A DNA stretch of 64,000 nt from Actinoalloteichus hymeniacidonis (GTDB taxonomy: Bacteria; Actinomycetota; Actinomycetes; Mycobacteriales; Pseudonocardiaceae). The stretch lies in assembly GCF_014203365.1 (NCBI RefSeq), contig NZ_JACHIS010000001.1, forward strand, positions 4,588,001 through 4,652,000, given 5' to 3'. A model generated the notes under the pieces. The model did no database searches and was not told the DNA's origin. It saw only the letters and a list, made by a program, of their open reading frames with translations. A program made the position numbers and the translations under genes. This document shows positions 39,531 to 50,764 of the stretch, piece by piece. Within the stretch, counting starts at the first letter, position 1, and the number at the start of each line of letters is the position of its first letter.

Positions 39531-40961
39531 TCAGCGCTGGATGGATTTGACCTCGAGGAACTCCTCCAGTCCGAACCGCCCGAGTTCGCGGCCGACTCCG
39601 GACCGGCGGTAGCCACCGAAGGGCGCCAGAGGATTGAAGGCGGCACCGTTGATGTCGACCTGCCCGGTGCGCAGCCTGCCCGCCACCGCCAACGCCCGGT
39701 CCGAGTCGGCGGAGAACACCGCGCCGGAAAGGCCGTAGTCGGTGGAATTGGCGATTCGCACCGCGTCGTCATCGTCCTGATAAGGCATGATCGACAGCAC
39801 CGGGCCGAAGATCTCCTCCTTGGCGATGGTCATCTCGGGACGGACATCGGCGAAGACGGTCGCCTGCACGAAACTCCCCTCGCCCAGATCGCTCGGCGTC
39901 TCGACGCCACCGGCCACCAACCGCGCGCCCGCATCGATGCCCGATCGGATGTAGCCCAGCACGCGCTCGCGCTGTGCTTGCGAGGCCAACGGGCCCAGCT
40001 TGGTGGCCGGATCGGTCGGGTCCGCCGGGACATACCGGGCCGCAGCCGCCTGGACCAACTCGACCGCTTGGTCGTGCAACCGTTGGGGCACCAGCATCCT
40101 GGACCAGGCGGTGCAGGTCTGCCCGGCGTTGAGGAAGCAGTTCGCCACGCCGATCTTGACCGACTTGGTCAGGTCGGCATCGTCCAGGATGACGTTCGCC
40201 GACTTGCCGCCCAATTCCAACGAGACCTTCTTGATCGTCCCGGCGGCCAAGGCGGCGACTCGGCTGCCTGCCGCGACGGACCCGGTGAAGGACACCATGT
40301 CGACCAAGGGATGCGTGACCAGCGCCTCGCCGACCACCGGGCCGGTGCCGTGCACGATGTTGACCACTCCGGCAGGTACGCCGGCAGTCGCGACGATCTC
40401 GGCGAACAGCCCGGCGGAGACCGGAGCCAGCTCGCTGGGCTTGACCACCACGGTGCACCCCGCGGCCAAGGCAGGGGCGACCTTGGCGACCAGCTGGTGC
40501 AAGGGGTAATTCCACGGGGTGATGCAGCCGACGACCCCCACCGGCTCCCGCGTGATCAGCGAGTTCCCGATCTCTTCAGTGAACGAGTATCCGCCGTCGA
40601 TCAGGTCGGCGATCGACGCAGAGGTGGCCGCGGGCAGGGCGGCCTGCACCTTGGTGGCGAAGGTGATCGGCGAACCCATCTCGGCGGTGATCACGCTCGC
40701 CAACTCGTCGGCCCGTGCCGCGATGCCCGAGGACAACCGCCGCACGATCGCCGCCCGCTGCGTGGCCGGGGTCGCGGCCCAGGCCGGCCAGGCGTCGGCG
40801 GCGGCCCGTACGGCCGCGTCCACCTGGGCTGCGGTACCCGCCGGGATCGTGGAGATCGACCGGCCGGTCGCCGGATTCACCACCTCGATCCACCCATCGC
40901 CGTCGGTAACCGTCTGGCCGCCGATCAGGTGGCCGGTGCTGGTAGCGACAGGAACCGTCAT
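39531..40961 (-). CDS. NAD(P)-dependent aldehyde dehydrogenase
   Basis: Oxidises an aldehyde to the acid. It is 476 residues from ATG 40961 with GGAGG upstream. The catalytic Glu is in [10 protein letters not shown] and the catalytic Cys in [14 protein letters not shown]-binding segments are TPWNYPLHQ and VKPSELAP, with [19 protein letters not shown] is near the C-terminus. Substrate is not evident from sequence. It converges on the HTH gene with 24 bases between. Confidence 0.94.
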   Translation of the reverse strand: MTVPVATSTGHLIGGQTVTDGDGWIEVVNPATGRSISTIPAGTAAQVDAAVRAAADAWPAWAATPATQRAAIVRRLSSGIAARADELASVITAEMGSPITFATKVQAALPAATSASIADLIDGGYSFTEEIGNSLITREPVGVVGCITPWNYPLHQLVAKVAPALAAGCTVVVKPSELAPVSAGLFAEIVATAGVPAGVVNIVHGTGPVVGEALVTHPLVDMVSFTGSVAAGSRVAALAAGTIKKVSLELGGKSANVILDDADLTKSVKIGVANCFLNAGQTCTAWSRMLVPQRLHDQAVELVQAAAARYVPADPTDPATKLGPLASQAQRERVLGYIRSGIDAGARLVAGGVETPSDLGEGSFVQATVFADVRPEMTIAKEEIFGPVLSIMPYQDDDDAVRIANSTDYGLSGAVFSADSDRALAVAGRLRTGQVDINGAAFNPLAPFGGYRRSGVGRELGRFGLEEFLEVKSIQR

Positions 40962-41071
40962 GGGTCCTCCAGGGATCGGTGTCGGTGTGCTCTCCCACTG
41001 GCGAGCCTGGCACAGGAGGTTCACCGACGGCACCCTCCCCGCCGATCGGGCGGCGGGGAGGACTTGGCCGA

Positions 41072-41701
41072 TCAGGTGAAGTCCAGGTCCCCGGTGCGGG
41101 TCCTCTTCAGCTCGAAGAAGTACGGGTACTCGGCGAGCATCCGCGCGCCGTCGAAGATCCGGCCGGCCTCCTCGCCACGCGGGATCTTGGTGAGTACCGG
41201 CCCGAAGAAGGCGGTGCCGTCGATGTGGATGGTGGGCGTGCCGACGTCCATTCCCACCGGGTCCATGCCTGCGTGGTGACTTTCGCGGAGCCGGTCGTCG
41301 TACTCGGTCGAGTCGGCGGCTGCGGCGAGTTCGGCGGGCAGCTCGTTCTCGGCCAGCGCCTCGGCGATCACGGCCACGTAGTCGGTGCGCTTCTCGTTGT
41401 GGAGCCGGGTGCCCATCGAGGTGTACAGGCCTGCCAGCACCTCACTGCCGTGGTGCTGCTCGGCGGCGATGGCGACACGCACCGGTCCCCACGCCCGTGT
41501 CATGAGCGCTCGGTACTCGTCCGGAAGATCACGTCCTTCGTTGAGCACGGCCAGACTCATCACCTGGAACCGAACCTCGATGTCGCGAACCTTCTGGACT
41601 TCCAGGATCCAGCGCGAGCTGATCCAGGCGAAGGGGCAGGCGGGGTCGAAATAGAAGTCCACCTTGGTGACGGCACCGCTGGTGTTCGAGTCCTGCGTCA
41701 T
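41072..41701 (-). CDS. DsbA-like mycothiol-dependent nitroreductase family protein (Rv2466c-like)
   Basis: A 209-residue thioredoxin-fold protein from ATG 41701. The active-site segment [14 protein letters not shown] is near residue 22. Family segments [25 protein letters not shown] and ALMTRAW are present. Rv2466c of M. tuberculosis is a mycothiol-linked oxidoreductase with, as I recall, a CPWC site. Here the second Cys is Ala (CPFA), so a resolving cysteine is missing. It is divergent from pepN, as in M. tuberculosis. Confidence 0.88.
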   Translation of the reverse strand: MTQDSNTSGAVTKVDFYFDPACPFAWISSRWILEVQKVRDIEVRFQVMSLAVLNEGRDLPDEYRALMTRAWGPVRVAIAAEQHHGSEVLAGLYTSMGTRLHNEKRTDYVAVIAEALAENELPAELAAAADSTEYDDRLRESHHAGMDPVGMDVGTPTIHIDGTAFFGPVLTKIPRGEEAGRIFDGARMLAEYPYFFELKRTRTGDLDFT

Positions 41702-41880
41702 GCACGTTCTCCTCTTGGCATCCATCGGGTGATCGCCGGTCTGGCGTCGCATCCACGACAACCACGTTGCTTCTCGGAGGATTCCCGGTTCGGTGGACTG
41801 TTGTCGGTCGTCTGCCCCACCGGGGCACGACGTGATTGGATTCGGGCGACCTGACCAAGACTGTTGACCGAGGTGATCCG

Positions 41881-44439
<2,559 letters not shown>

Positions 44440-44445
44440 TCGAAC

Positions 44446-44481
44446 CCGGCGGGGGTGCGGCTCGTGCCGCGCTCCCGCCGG
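44446..44481 (+). terminator. pepN terminator, first hairpin
   Basis: A 16-bp stem (44446-44461 with 44466-44481) with the loop TCGT. Two imperfect pairs are G-U in the + strand RNA and C-A on the other strand, so the hairpin is tuned to pepN. Confidence 0.7.
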
Positions 44482-44502
44482 TCTCGCCGTCGGGGCGAGA
44501 CC
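44480..44502. terminator. second hairpin between pepN and the DUF5130 gene
   Basis: A perfect 9-bp stem GGTCTCGCC/GGCGAGACC with a 5-base loop. It is 15 bases beyond the stop of the convergent DUF5130 gene, and so can serve either strand. Confidence 0.6.
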
Positions 44503-44516
44503 GGGGGTAGCACTTG

Positions 44517-44999
44517 TTACGGTTCGTTTCCTGCTTGGTCGGAGAGCATCCGAAGGCCGCTGAGCAGCCCGCCCACCAGGTCGCCCTCCTTGAAGGACGC
44601 GACCATGCTCATCACGGCGAGTTTGCAGCTGCGGTTCGGCACCCGTCGGGCGGCCTCGCCCCCGGTGACCACCTCGACCACTCGGCCCGCCGGTGACACG
44701 GCGATCAGCAGCGCATCCCGCGCCGAGGCACCCATGGAGGCGTGCAGTTCCTCGGCCCGCGCTCGGCTGTCCTCGCCGAGGGCACCGAGATAGATGCTGA
44801 AGTCGAGGCCGGTGGAACGCCCCGCCAACGTCAACGCCTCATCGAGCCTGGCCAGCTGCGATGGCGTGAACGGCAAGGCGGGTTCCTGAGTCACAAGCCT
44901 GCGGGCGACCGACACGCGGCCGGTGTGGGTCACCACAGCGCCCAAGCCGTGCTCGGCGTTGTCGACCTCCACTCGGCGGGTCAGTTCACCAGTTCCCAC
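44517..44999 (-). CDS. DUF5130 / TPM-domain-like protein
   Basis: A 160-residue protein. GTG 44999 is chosen because GGGAGG lies five bases upstream; GTG 45005 would overlap that site. Segments such as TLAGRSTGLDFSIYLGAL, DALLIAVSPAGRVVEVVTG and VMSMVASFKEGDLVGGLLSGL fit the DUF5130 family (M. tuberculosis Rv2468c-like). Related TPM-domain proteins act in photosystem or envelope quality control, but the actinobacterial role is unknown. It overlaps the upstream small membrane gene by 14 bases. Confidence 0.82.
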   Translation of the reverse strand: MGTGELTRRVEVDNAEHGLGAVVTHTGRVSVARRLVTQEPALPFTPSQLARLDEALTLAGRSTGLDFSIYLGALGEDSRARAEELHASMGASARDALLIAVSPAGRVVEVVTGGEAARRVPNRSCKLAVMSMVASFKEGDLVGGLLSGLRMLSDQAGNEP

Positions 45000-45267
45000 G
45001 AGCACCTCCCCTGGCCGTCGACGCGATTCGGTCGTCGTCGCCCTCTACCTGGTCCCCGTGCTCCTCGGCGGTGGCGGCCCTGGCCCGCTGGGCATCGCTC
45101 AGCCCTGCGGGGTTCGCGGTCCACCACACCGGTTGGAAGTCCCACTCCTGGCCTGGGCGATAGCGCGCAGCCCGAGCGGTCTTCTGCCGCAGGGTCAGCA
45201 TCGCCACCACGCCGCAGATGACCAGGGGGATCAGCACGAAGACGAGGATTGTCTCCACTACGGTCAC
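44986..45267 (-). CDS. small single-helix membrane protein (Rv2468A-like position)
   Basis: A 93-residue protein from GTG 45267, or longer from 45297. One N-terminal helix (VETILVFVLIPLVICGVVAML) is followed by a charged soluble part with a conserved-looking PGQEWDFQPVWWTANP segment. It overlaps and precedes the DUF5130 gene. Function unknown; the pairing with DUF5130 is conserved in M. tuberculosis as I recall. Confidence 0.75.
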   Translation of the reverse strand: MTVVETILVFVLIPLVICGVVAMLTLRQKTARAARYRPGQEWDFQPVWWTANPAGLSDAQRARAATAEEHGDQVEGDDDRIASTARGGARGNW

Positions 45268-45738
45268 GCCTCGTACGGTAGCCCACCAGCCGACCACCAG
45301 GGTGTCTGCGTGTCCAGGGCAACCGATGCCATCGGCTGCGCATCGCCGCCGAGATCGTCCCCCGGCGCGTAATCGACCACCGGCTCACCGATGAACGAAC
45401 GGCGGCGGAGTCTGCGCGCCCGCCCACGGTCGGTCTCCGCAAGGACCGCACACAGCGGAACCAATCATCACGCTACGAATCTGATTCGATACCGACCGTT
45501 GCCTTCGGCTTATACCCTCACTACGTCGGGTAATTCTTGAAGTAGGGAGTTGGCAGCCGATAGATCACTCGGTCAGACCAACAAGCTCCCCCGTTCGGAC
45601 CCGAGCCAGAAGGGGGTGAATGCCACTCGCATTGGCGGCTTGTCCTGCTCCGCTCAGCTCTCTACTTTCACCTGTACAGGCCTTGAACTACGGCGTAATC
45701 CGGGAATTCACTCCGATCAATGTCAAGGAGATGACGAG
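45268..45738. other. upstream region of the AGVRVTR repeat gene
   Basis: About 470 bases between the membrane-protein gene and the repeat-peptide gene. Base composition falls clearly toward AT in 45480-45740. A promoter is expected, for example around TTGCCT (45497) and TATACC (45512), but spacing is not ideal. No structured RNA is evident. A frame upstream of 45739 is open but has no good start. Confidence 0.35.
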
Positions 45739-46251
45739 ATGCTTACCAACTCTCTCATTTGGAGTAACTCCGCCACCCGATCCAGGGATAGCCGCGCTAC
45801 CGACCGACACAGCAGCTGGGCAACTCTCCGTATTGAGGCTTCCCTTCTCACGTCCGGTGTCCGGGTGACGCGGCAAACACCCTCCGCAGGCGTCCGAGTG
45901 ACCCGCGCCGAGTCCCCCACCGCCCCCACGGCAGGCGTGCGGGTCACCAGAGGACGCGACATCATCTCGACTCCGGCGACGACGACCTGCCTACCGTCGG
46001 CAGGCGTGCGGGTGACCAGACAGTCGCCCTCGGCAGGCGTTCGGGTCACCCGTCGGCAGCCGAGCGCGGGAGTGCGCGTCACCAGAGCGGGAGTGCGAGT
46101 GACCCGGGCCGGAGTCGGTGTTACCAGGGCGGGCGTCCGAGTCACACGGAATGCGCCGACCGCCGGGGTCCGCGTGACCCGGCGACAGGACGACCACGTC
46201 GATCGATCGACGTGCCGCGCAGGTGTCCGCGTCACTCCCGGCGGCCGCTGA
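45739..46251 (+). CDS. repeat peptide precursor with eleven AGVRVTR heptads
   Basis: A 170-residue protein from ATG 45739, with AAGGAG eight bases upstream. Residues 1-38 are a Ser/Arg/Thr-rich leader. Eleven heptads follow at 45853, 45886, 45931, 46000, 46033, 46066, 46087, 46108, 46129, 46162 and 46219. Nine read AGVRVT with a final Arg or Pro unchanged otherwise; the first has Ser for Ala, the eighth has Gly for the central Arg, and the last ends in Pro. Heptads 6-9 are contiguous. Others are joined by QTPS, QSPS, RQPS, NAPT or longer linkers, two of which hold the only Cys residues. The final Arg uses CGG, CGC, CGT, AGA and AGG. I know no named family. It resembles a multi-core RiPP-type precursor, but this is inference. 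Confidence 0.75.
   Translation: MLTNSLIWSNSATRSRDSRATDRHSSWATLRIEASLLTSGVRVTRQTPSAGVRVTRAESPTAPTAGVRVTRGRDIISTPATTTCLPSAGVRVTRQSPSAGVRVTRRQPSAGVRVTRAGVRVTRAGVGVTRAGVRVTRNAPTAGVRVTRRQDDHVDRSTCRAGVRVTPGGR
45853..46239 (+). repeat. eleven degenerate 21-bp repeats (AGVRVTR units)
   Basis: Tandem to spaced 21-base units of the form GCN-GGN-GTN-CGN-GTN-ACN-(CGN/AGR). Nucleotide identity between units is only moderate because third positions vary, while the peptide is almost constant. Three copies carry AGA, a rare codon in such GC-rich genomes. On the opposite strand the same bases read VTRTPA units. Confidence 0.9.
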
Positions 46252-46389
46252 GCAGCATCGCCGATCGCAGCCATACCGCCAGGAATCCCCGATTGAGAAT
46301 TCCTCCGAACACCGATGACACCGACGGACCGTCTCGACCGGTGGCGGTCAGACGGCGCGCAGCCGATCAGGCGGGCGGGCTCGCAATGC

Positions 46390-47064
46390 TCACGCTGCGG
46401 GCTCGCCCAGGTAAGGCAACCACAGCGGATCGGTCTCGCCACCTGCCAACAACCGCCAATAGGGCCCAGCAGGCGCCCTCGGAGTCACCAGCAGACGCCA
46501 CCCGAGTTCACGCAACAGCCGGTCGGCCTTGCGGTGATTGCATCGGGCGCAGGAGGCGACGCAGTTCTCCCAGGAATGGCTTCCGCCTCGGGAACGCGGG
46601 ACCACGTGATCCACGGTCTCCGCGCGACCGGCGCAATACGCGCAGCGATACCGGTCCCGCAGCATCAACGCCGCCCTGGTCAGGGGCACCCGCCCGCGAT
46701 AGGGCACCCGCACGAATCGGCTGAGACGGATCACCGAGGGCACTGCCTGCGCGGTGTCGACCGAGTGCACCGCCAAGCCCTGGGGGTCGTCGTGCACGAC
46801 TTCGGCCTTGCCGCAGATCACCAACACGACGGCGCGACGCAACGGCAACGCCGCCAGCGGCTCGAAAGTGGCATTGAGCAGCAGGACCTGCCGCCGGGCC
46901 CAGGGCGACATCGGGGCAGGCTTCGGGACGGGCAGCCCCGGTGACGGAGTCGGCTGTGCTCTGACTATGCTCGGCGAACAGATCTTGGCGCCCGCCGTGC
47001 GCACGACAGCGTTCGGCGCCCACTCCGCAGGAGCGCCGACCGAAGTGGGTTGTCGATCTGGCAC
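46390..47064 (-). CDS. HNH endonuclease-domain protein (Rv2469c-like)
   Basis: A 224-residue protein. GTG 47064 is preferred because GGAGGT lies six bases upstream; the similarity typical of the family starts only at residue 52 (MSPWARRQVLLLNATFEPL). The HNH domain has two Cys pairs (CAYC and CARC) that bind zinc, with the catalytic segment TVDHVVPRSRGGSHSWENCV. The N-terminal half (ATFEPLAALPLRRAVVLVI) is shared by a widespread actinobacterial family of unknown role. It converges on the repeat-peptide gene. Confidence 0.87.
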   Translation of the reverse strand: MPDRQPTSVGAPAEWAPNAVVRTAGAKICSPSIVRAQPTPSPGLPVPKPAPMSPWARRQVLLLNATFEPLAALPLRRAVVLVICGKAEVVHDDPQGLAVHSVDTAQAVPSVIRLSRFVRVPYRGRVPLTRAALMLRDRYRCAYCAGRAETVDHVVPRSRGGSHSWENCVASCARCNHRKADRLLRELGWRLLVTPRAPAGPYWRLLAGGETDPLWLPYLGEPAA

Positions 47065-47252
47065 GCAACCACCTCCACTGGTACGGGAACCAGTCGACCA
47101 CACTTCGTGCCGTCCTCGCACTCCTGAATCGCCAACCGGTCGGTGAACACCGCGTTTCCCGCCGCCCCGGCACGCCCGGTGCCTCCAGAGATCGCCGCGA
47201 CGCGCGCCGGGTTGGTGGCCGCGAGAATGGGCCGTTCTCCTAGAGTGCGGCG

Positions 47253-49370
47253 ATGGCCACCGACTCGCCGAGCTACCCCGATGCGATCCGCTGGGATCTC
47301 ACCGACGACCTGCACGGGCAGATGATCGCCGATCCGTACCGCTGGTTGGAGAGCCCCGAGGACCCGGCGACGCTGCGTTGGCAGGAGCAACAGGACGACC
47401 TCGCCACCACCGCTCTCGGATCGCTGCCCGGCCGGGAACGGTTGACACGTCGGCTCACCGAGCTGGCCAGTGCGGGGTCGGTCTCGGTCCCCGTATGGCG
47501 CGCGGGGCGCGCGTTCTTCACCCGCAGGCGGCCCGGCGAGGACCATCCGGTCTTGTACGTGCGCGACACCGCCGAGGACGGCACCGTCACCGAACGCGTC
47601 CTACTCGACATGAGCAGCTGGGATTCCAGCGGTCGCACCACGCTGGACACCTGGTCGCCCAGTAGGGAGGGCGCACTGCTCGCATTCCAGGTGTCGGTGG
47701 GCGGCGACGAACACTCTCTGCTCCACGTTCTGGACGTCGACAGCGGCGAGATCGTCGAGGGTCCGATCGACCGATGCCGATACTCCCCGGTGTCCTGGCT
47801 GCCGGGCGGCCGCGAGTTCTTCTACGTGCGACGGCTGCCCGCCCAGGAGGTGCCGGAGGACGAGGCCCAGTTCCACCGCCGAGTCTGGCGGCACACGGTC
47901 GGCACCGACCCGACATCCGATGTCGAGATCCACGGCGCCGGGCTCGACCACACCAACTACTACGGGGTCCGGGTCTCGGCCGACGGGCGCTGGCTCATCG
48001 TCGACGCCCGACCGGGTACCGCGCCGAGGAACTCGACGTGGATCGCCGACCTCGCAGCGGGCGGTGAGCTCCGCCTGATCAGCGACGAGGCCGAGAACGC
48101 GATGGTCCACGCCTGGGTCGGGCGCGACGAGCGGCTCTACCTGCTGACCACCCGCGACGCGCCGCGCTGGCGGCTCTGCGTCACCGCACCGAGCACTCCG
48201 GAACCCGCCCACTGGCAGGAGCTGATCGCCGAGGACGACGACTCGGTCCTGTCGGACATCGGTTGGCTGCCGGGCACCGACGAGGTTCCGGCGCAGCTGA
48301 TCGTGCTGCGATCTCGGCACGCGGTATCGGAGTTGTCGCTGCACGATCCGGCGAACGGTGCCAAGACCGGGTCCATCGACCTGCCCGGCCCCGGCACCGT
48401 CACCTCGCTGTCCACCGTGGACTCGCGCACCGACGTCGATGGCGATCGAGTCTGGTTCGGTTGGACGGATTTCCTGACTCCGCCCGGTGTGCGTGGCTAC
48501 TCGGCCACCACCGGGCGGGAAAGCCTGGTGGAGGCCGCTCCCGGCTCGGTGGCACCGCCTGTGGTGCACAGCGAGCAACTCGTGTACACCTCCGCAGACT
48601 CCACCCCGGTGCGACTTTTCCTGATCCGTCCCGAGGCCGCTGCACAGTCACCCCGTCCGGCGATCCTCACCGGTTACGGCGGGTTCTCGGTCAGCAGGCG
48701 CCCGGCCTACAGCTCCGCCGCGCTCGCGTGGGTGGAGGCAGGCGGGATCTGGGCCACCGCCTCGCTGCGCGGCGGCGGCGAGGAGGGCGAGGCCTGGCAC
48801 CGGGCCGGGATGCGGGAGAACAAGCAGAACGTCTTCGACGATTTCCACGCCGCGGCAGGCGAACTCATCGAGCGCGGATTGACCACTCCGGAGCAACTCG
48901 CGATCATGGGCGGCTCCAACGGCGGTCTGTTGGTCGGTGCGGCATTGACGCAGCGCCCGGAGCTCTACCGGGCCGTGGTGTGCTCGGCGCCCCTGCTGGA
49001 CATGGTGCGATACGAGAGGTTCCTGCTCGGTCGAACCTGGAACGACGAGTACGGCAGCGCCGACGACCCCACCGAGCTCGGCTGGTTGCTGAGCTACTCG
49101 CCGTATCACCGCGTGATCGAGGACGTGGAATACCCGTCCGTGCTGTTCACCGTGTTCGAGTCCGACAGTCGGGTCGATCCCTGTCATGCCCGCAAGATGT
49201 GCGCAGCCCTGCAACACGCCACGCTGGGCACCATCGAGAAGCGGCCGATCATTCTCCGCAGGGAGACCGAGGTCGGCCACGGCTCTCGATCCGTCACCCA
49301 GGCAGTCGCCCTCTCGGTCGATCAACTCGCCTTCCTCGCCAACGAGACCGGACTGGATCTCGTCGGTTGA
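47253..49370 (+). CDS. prolyl oligopeptidase family (S9A) serine peptidase
   Basis: A 705-residue cytosolic peptidase from ATG 47253. An N-terminal segment (YPDAIRWDLTDDLHGQMIADPYRWLE) and a seven-bladed beta-propeller precede the alpha/beta-hydrolase domain. The triad is Ser in IMGGSNGGLLVG, Asp in FESDSRVDPCHA and His in EVGHGSRS. No signal peptide is seen. Enzymes of this family cleave short peptides after Pro, or after basic residues in oligopeptidase B relatives. It is divergent from the HNH gene and 1 kb from the repeat-peptide gene. Confidence 0.92.
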   Translation: MATDSPSYPDAIRWDLTDDLHGQMIADPYRWLESPEDPATLRWQEQQDDLATTALGSLPGRERLTRRLTELASAGSVSVPVWRAGRAFFTRRRPGEDHPVLYVRDTAEDGTVTERVLLDMSSWDSSGRTTLDTWSPSREGALLAFQVSVGGDEHSLLHVLDVDSGEIVEGPIDRCRYSPVSWLPGGREFFYVRRLPAQEVPEDEAQFHRRVWRHTVGTDPTSDVEIHGAGLDHTNYYGVRVSADGRWLIVDARPGTAPRNSTWIADLAAGGELRLISDEAENAMVHAWVGRDERLYLLTTRDAPRWRLCVTAPSTPEPAHWQELIAEDDDSVLSDIGWLPGTDEVPAQLIVLRSRHAVSELSLHDPANGAKTGSIDLPGPGTVTSLSTVDSRTDVDGDRVWFGWTDFLTPPGVRGYSATTGRESLVEAAPGSVAPPVVHSEQLVYTSADSTPVRLFLIRPEAAAQSPRPAILTGYGGFSVSRRPAYSSAALAWVEAGGIWATASLRGGGEEGEAWHRAGMRENKQNVFDDFHAAAGELIERGLTTPEQLAIMGGSNGGLLVGAALTQRPELYRAVVCSAPLLDMVRYERFLLGRTWNDEYGSADDPTELGWLLSYSPYHRVIEDVEYPSVLFTVFESDSRVDPCHARKMCAALQHATLGTIEKRPIILRRETEVGHGSRSVTQAVALSVDQLAFLANETGLDLVG

Positions 49371-49401
49371 TCGACCTATCGCCGAGTGGGAGCAACGACG
49401 T

Positions 49402-50007
49402 ATGAACCGCATCCTGCGCACGACCCTCTGCACCACCGCGTTTGCAGCGCTGGCGTTGTCCGGGTGTTCCAACGACGTTGGGGGCGAGGTAACGACCGTC
49501 GATCAGGCGGTGGCCGATGCCGAGGCATCTTCGCCCTCCGATGAGGAACGCACCGTCGACGACCTCGACGTCGATGCGGCGGCGCAGAATCCCTGCGTGC
49601 TCCTGACAGACGAGCAACTCGCGGGCTTGCAGTTGGTCGAACCCGGTGAGCTTGATGAATCGGGCGGCGTCGGGCAGTGCAGCTGGTCCAACCGGGAGAG
49701 CACCTCGGTGAAGCGGCTCTTCGCTGGCCGCGATGATGTCGCCGGTGGTATCGCCGAACTCACCGCGAACTCCGCGAGTTTCCCTTTCTTCGAGGCCGGC
49801 ATCGAGGTCGCAGGCAGGCCAAGCGTGCACTACGACACGATGGCGGAGCCGATCGGGCAGTGCTCGGTTCAGGTCGATCTCACCGCCGACAGCGCGCTCC
49901 TGATCACCGCATACCTGGCAGAAGAGGACCCGGCCTACCACGACCCGTGTACGAAGTCCGACGAGATCGCCAGCCTGATGATCGAGAACATTCATGCCGG
50001 TTTTTGA
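49402..50007 (+). CDS. DUF3558 lipoprotein, copy 1
   Basis: A 201-residue lipoprotein from ATG 49402 (MNRILRTTLCTTAFAALALSGCSND). The lipobox is LSGC. The DUF3558 core follows an acidic linker, with NPCVLLTDEQL, QCSWSNRES and DPCTKSDEIASLMIENI supplying conserved Cys residues. It is a close paralogue of the gene at 50761. It starts 31 bases after the S9 peptidase and may be read with it. DUF3558 lipoproteins are frequent beside type VII loci in Pseudonocardiales. Confidence 0.88.
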   Translation: MNRILRTTLCTTAFAALALSGCSNDVGGEVTTVDQAVADAEASSPSDEERTVDDLDVDAAAQNPCVLLTDEQLAGLQLVEPGELDESGGVGQCSWSNRESTSVKRLFAGRDDVAGGIAELTANSASFPFFEAGIEVAGRPSVHYDTMAEPIGQCSVQVDLTADSALLITAYLAEEDPAYHDPCTKSDEIASLMIENIHAGF

Positions 50008-50392
50008 GACGGGGCGCCATCATGGAGGGAAAGGCGTTCCCTGCCCGTTGGTCGGGCAGTCGACCCGACGGTCGATCAGCCCGCATATCCAATCGACGAA
50101 ACGGGATTGGATCCTGCTGATTGATCACATCGAGCCAGCCCGTTGCCGGTCGGTCCGGTGACCGGTCGCACCGCCGGAACCCGCAGGCCACGGTAGGCGC
50201 CCAGGTTTCGGTATTGCCATGTTGTCCGTACACCAGATGGATTAATCTTGAGTGGAGGCTCGAACTAGCCCACGCGCCGGGAGCTTCGGCGACGCAGGGT
50301 GGTCGGGCGACCACTGGGGAACCGTTGATCTTTTTGCGGCGTCTCAGTAGGGACGATCACGTCGATGACCTGGAGACCTGGAGAGAAGCACG
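50008..50392. other. intergenic region before the ESX-like locus
   Basis: About 385 non-coding bases, less GC-rich around 50210-50260. A weak promoter-like pair, TTGTCC (50222) and TAATCT (50243), is the only element I can suggest. Confidence 0.35.
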
Positions 50393-50764
50393 ATGGAAGA
50401 CCGCGGATATCCCACCGATCCTGGACCCGGCCCCGCCGTCAGTGGTGGGTCGTTCGAGGTCGACCCGGAGAACATCCAGAAGCTGATCGACGGGCTCAAT
50501 GAGGCGATCGATGAGCTCAACGACATCAGTCGTGACGCAACGTCCCGTCTCGGCCAACTGCAGCCACCAGGTGCAGACGACTACAGCACCGGCGCTGTGC
50601 GGTTGATCACCGACCGAGTCTTGGAAGATGACGGCGCGCATGGTGCGGCGAACAAGGCCTTCCGCGAGGCGCTGGAGGCCACCGTCGACAACCTCACCAC
50701 CACGCTGAACGAGTACCGACGCATCGAAGAAGAGAACTCGCAGATCGGAAACATCGACGTATGA
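50393..50764 (+). CDS. small helical ESX-like (EspC/WXG100-type) protein
   Basis: A 123-residue acidic helical protein with no signal peptide. Two long helices (SFEVDPENIQKLIDGLNEAI and the AHGAANKAFREALEATVDNL region) suggest a hairpin as in WXG100 proteins, although no WxG is present. The C-terminus carries a YxxxE element (YRRIE, residues 108-112), the type VII export signature. Its stop overlaps the ATG of the next DUF3558 gene (ATGA). It probably forms a heterodimer with the PPE-like protein encoded two genes later. Confidence 0.75.
   Translation: MEDRGYPTDPGPGPAVSGGSFEVDPENIQKLIDGLNEAIDELNDISRDATSRLGQLQPPGADDYSTGAVRLITDRVLEDDGAHGAANKAFREALEATVDNLTTTLNEYRRIEEENSQIGNIDV

Noticed and set aside
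45550-45738. N-terminal extension of the repeat-peptide gene from 45550
   Set aside because: The frame is open, but there is no ribosome-binding site at its start, while ATG 45739 has AAGGAG at ideal distance.
45620-45868. An 82-codon frame containing ATG 45731, overlapping the repeat gene start
   Set aside because: ATG 45731 touches the Shine-Dalgarno with no spacing, and the frame ends before the repeats. It looks like chance.
45853-46239. CRISPR array or DNA-only satellite
   Set aside because: Units are only 21 bases, spacers vary from 0 to 48 bases and differences between units are mainly synonymous, which fits a coding repeat and not CRISPR.
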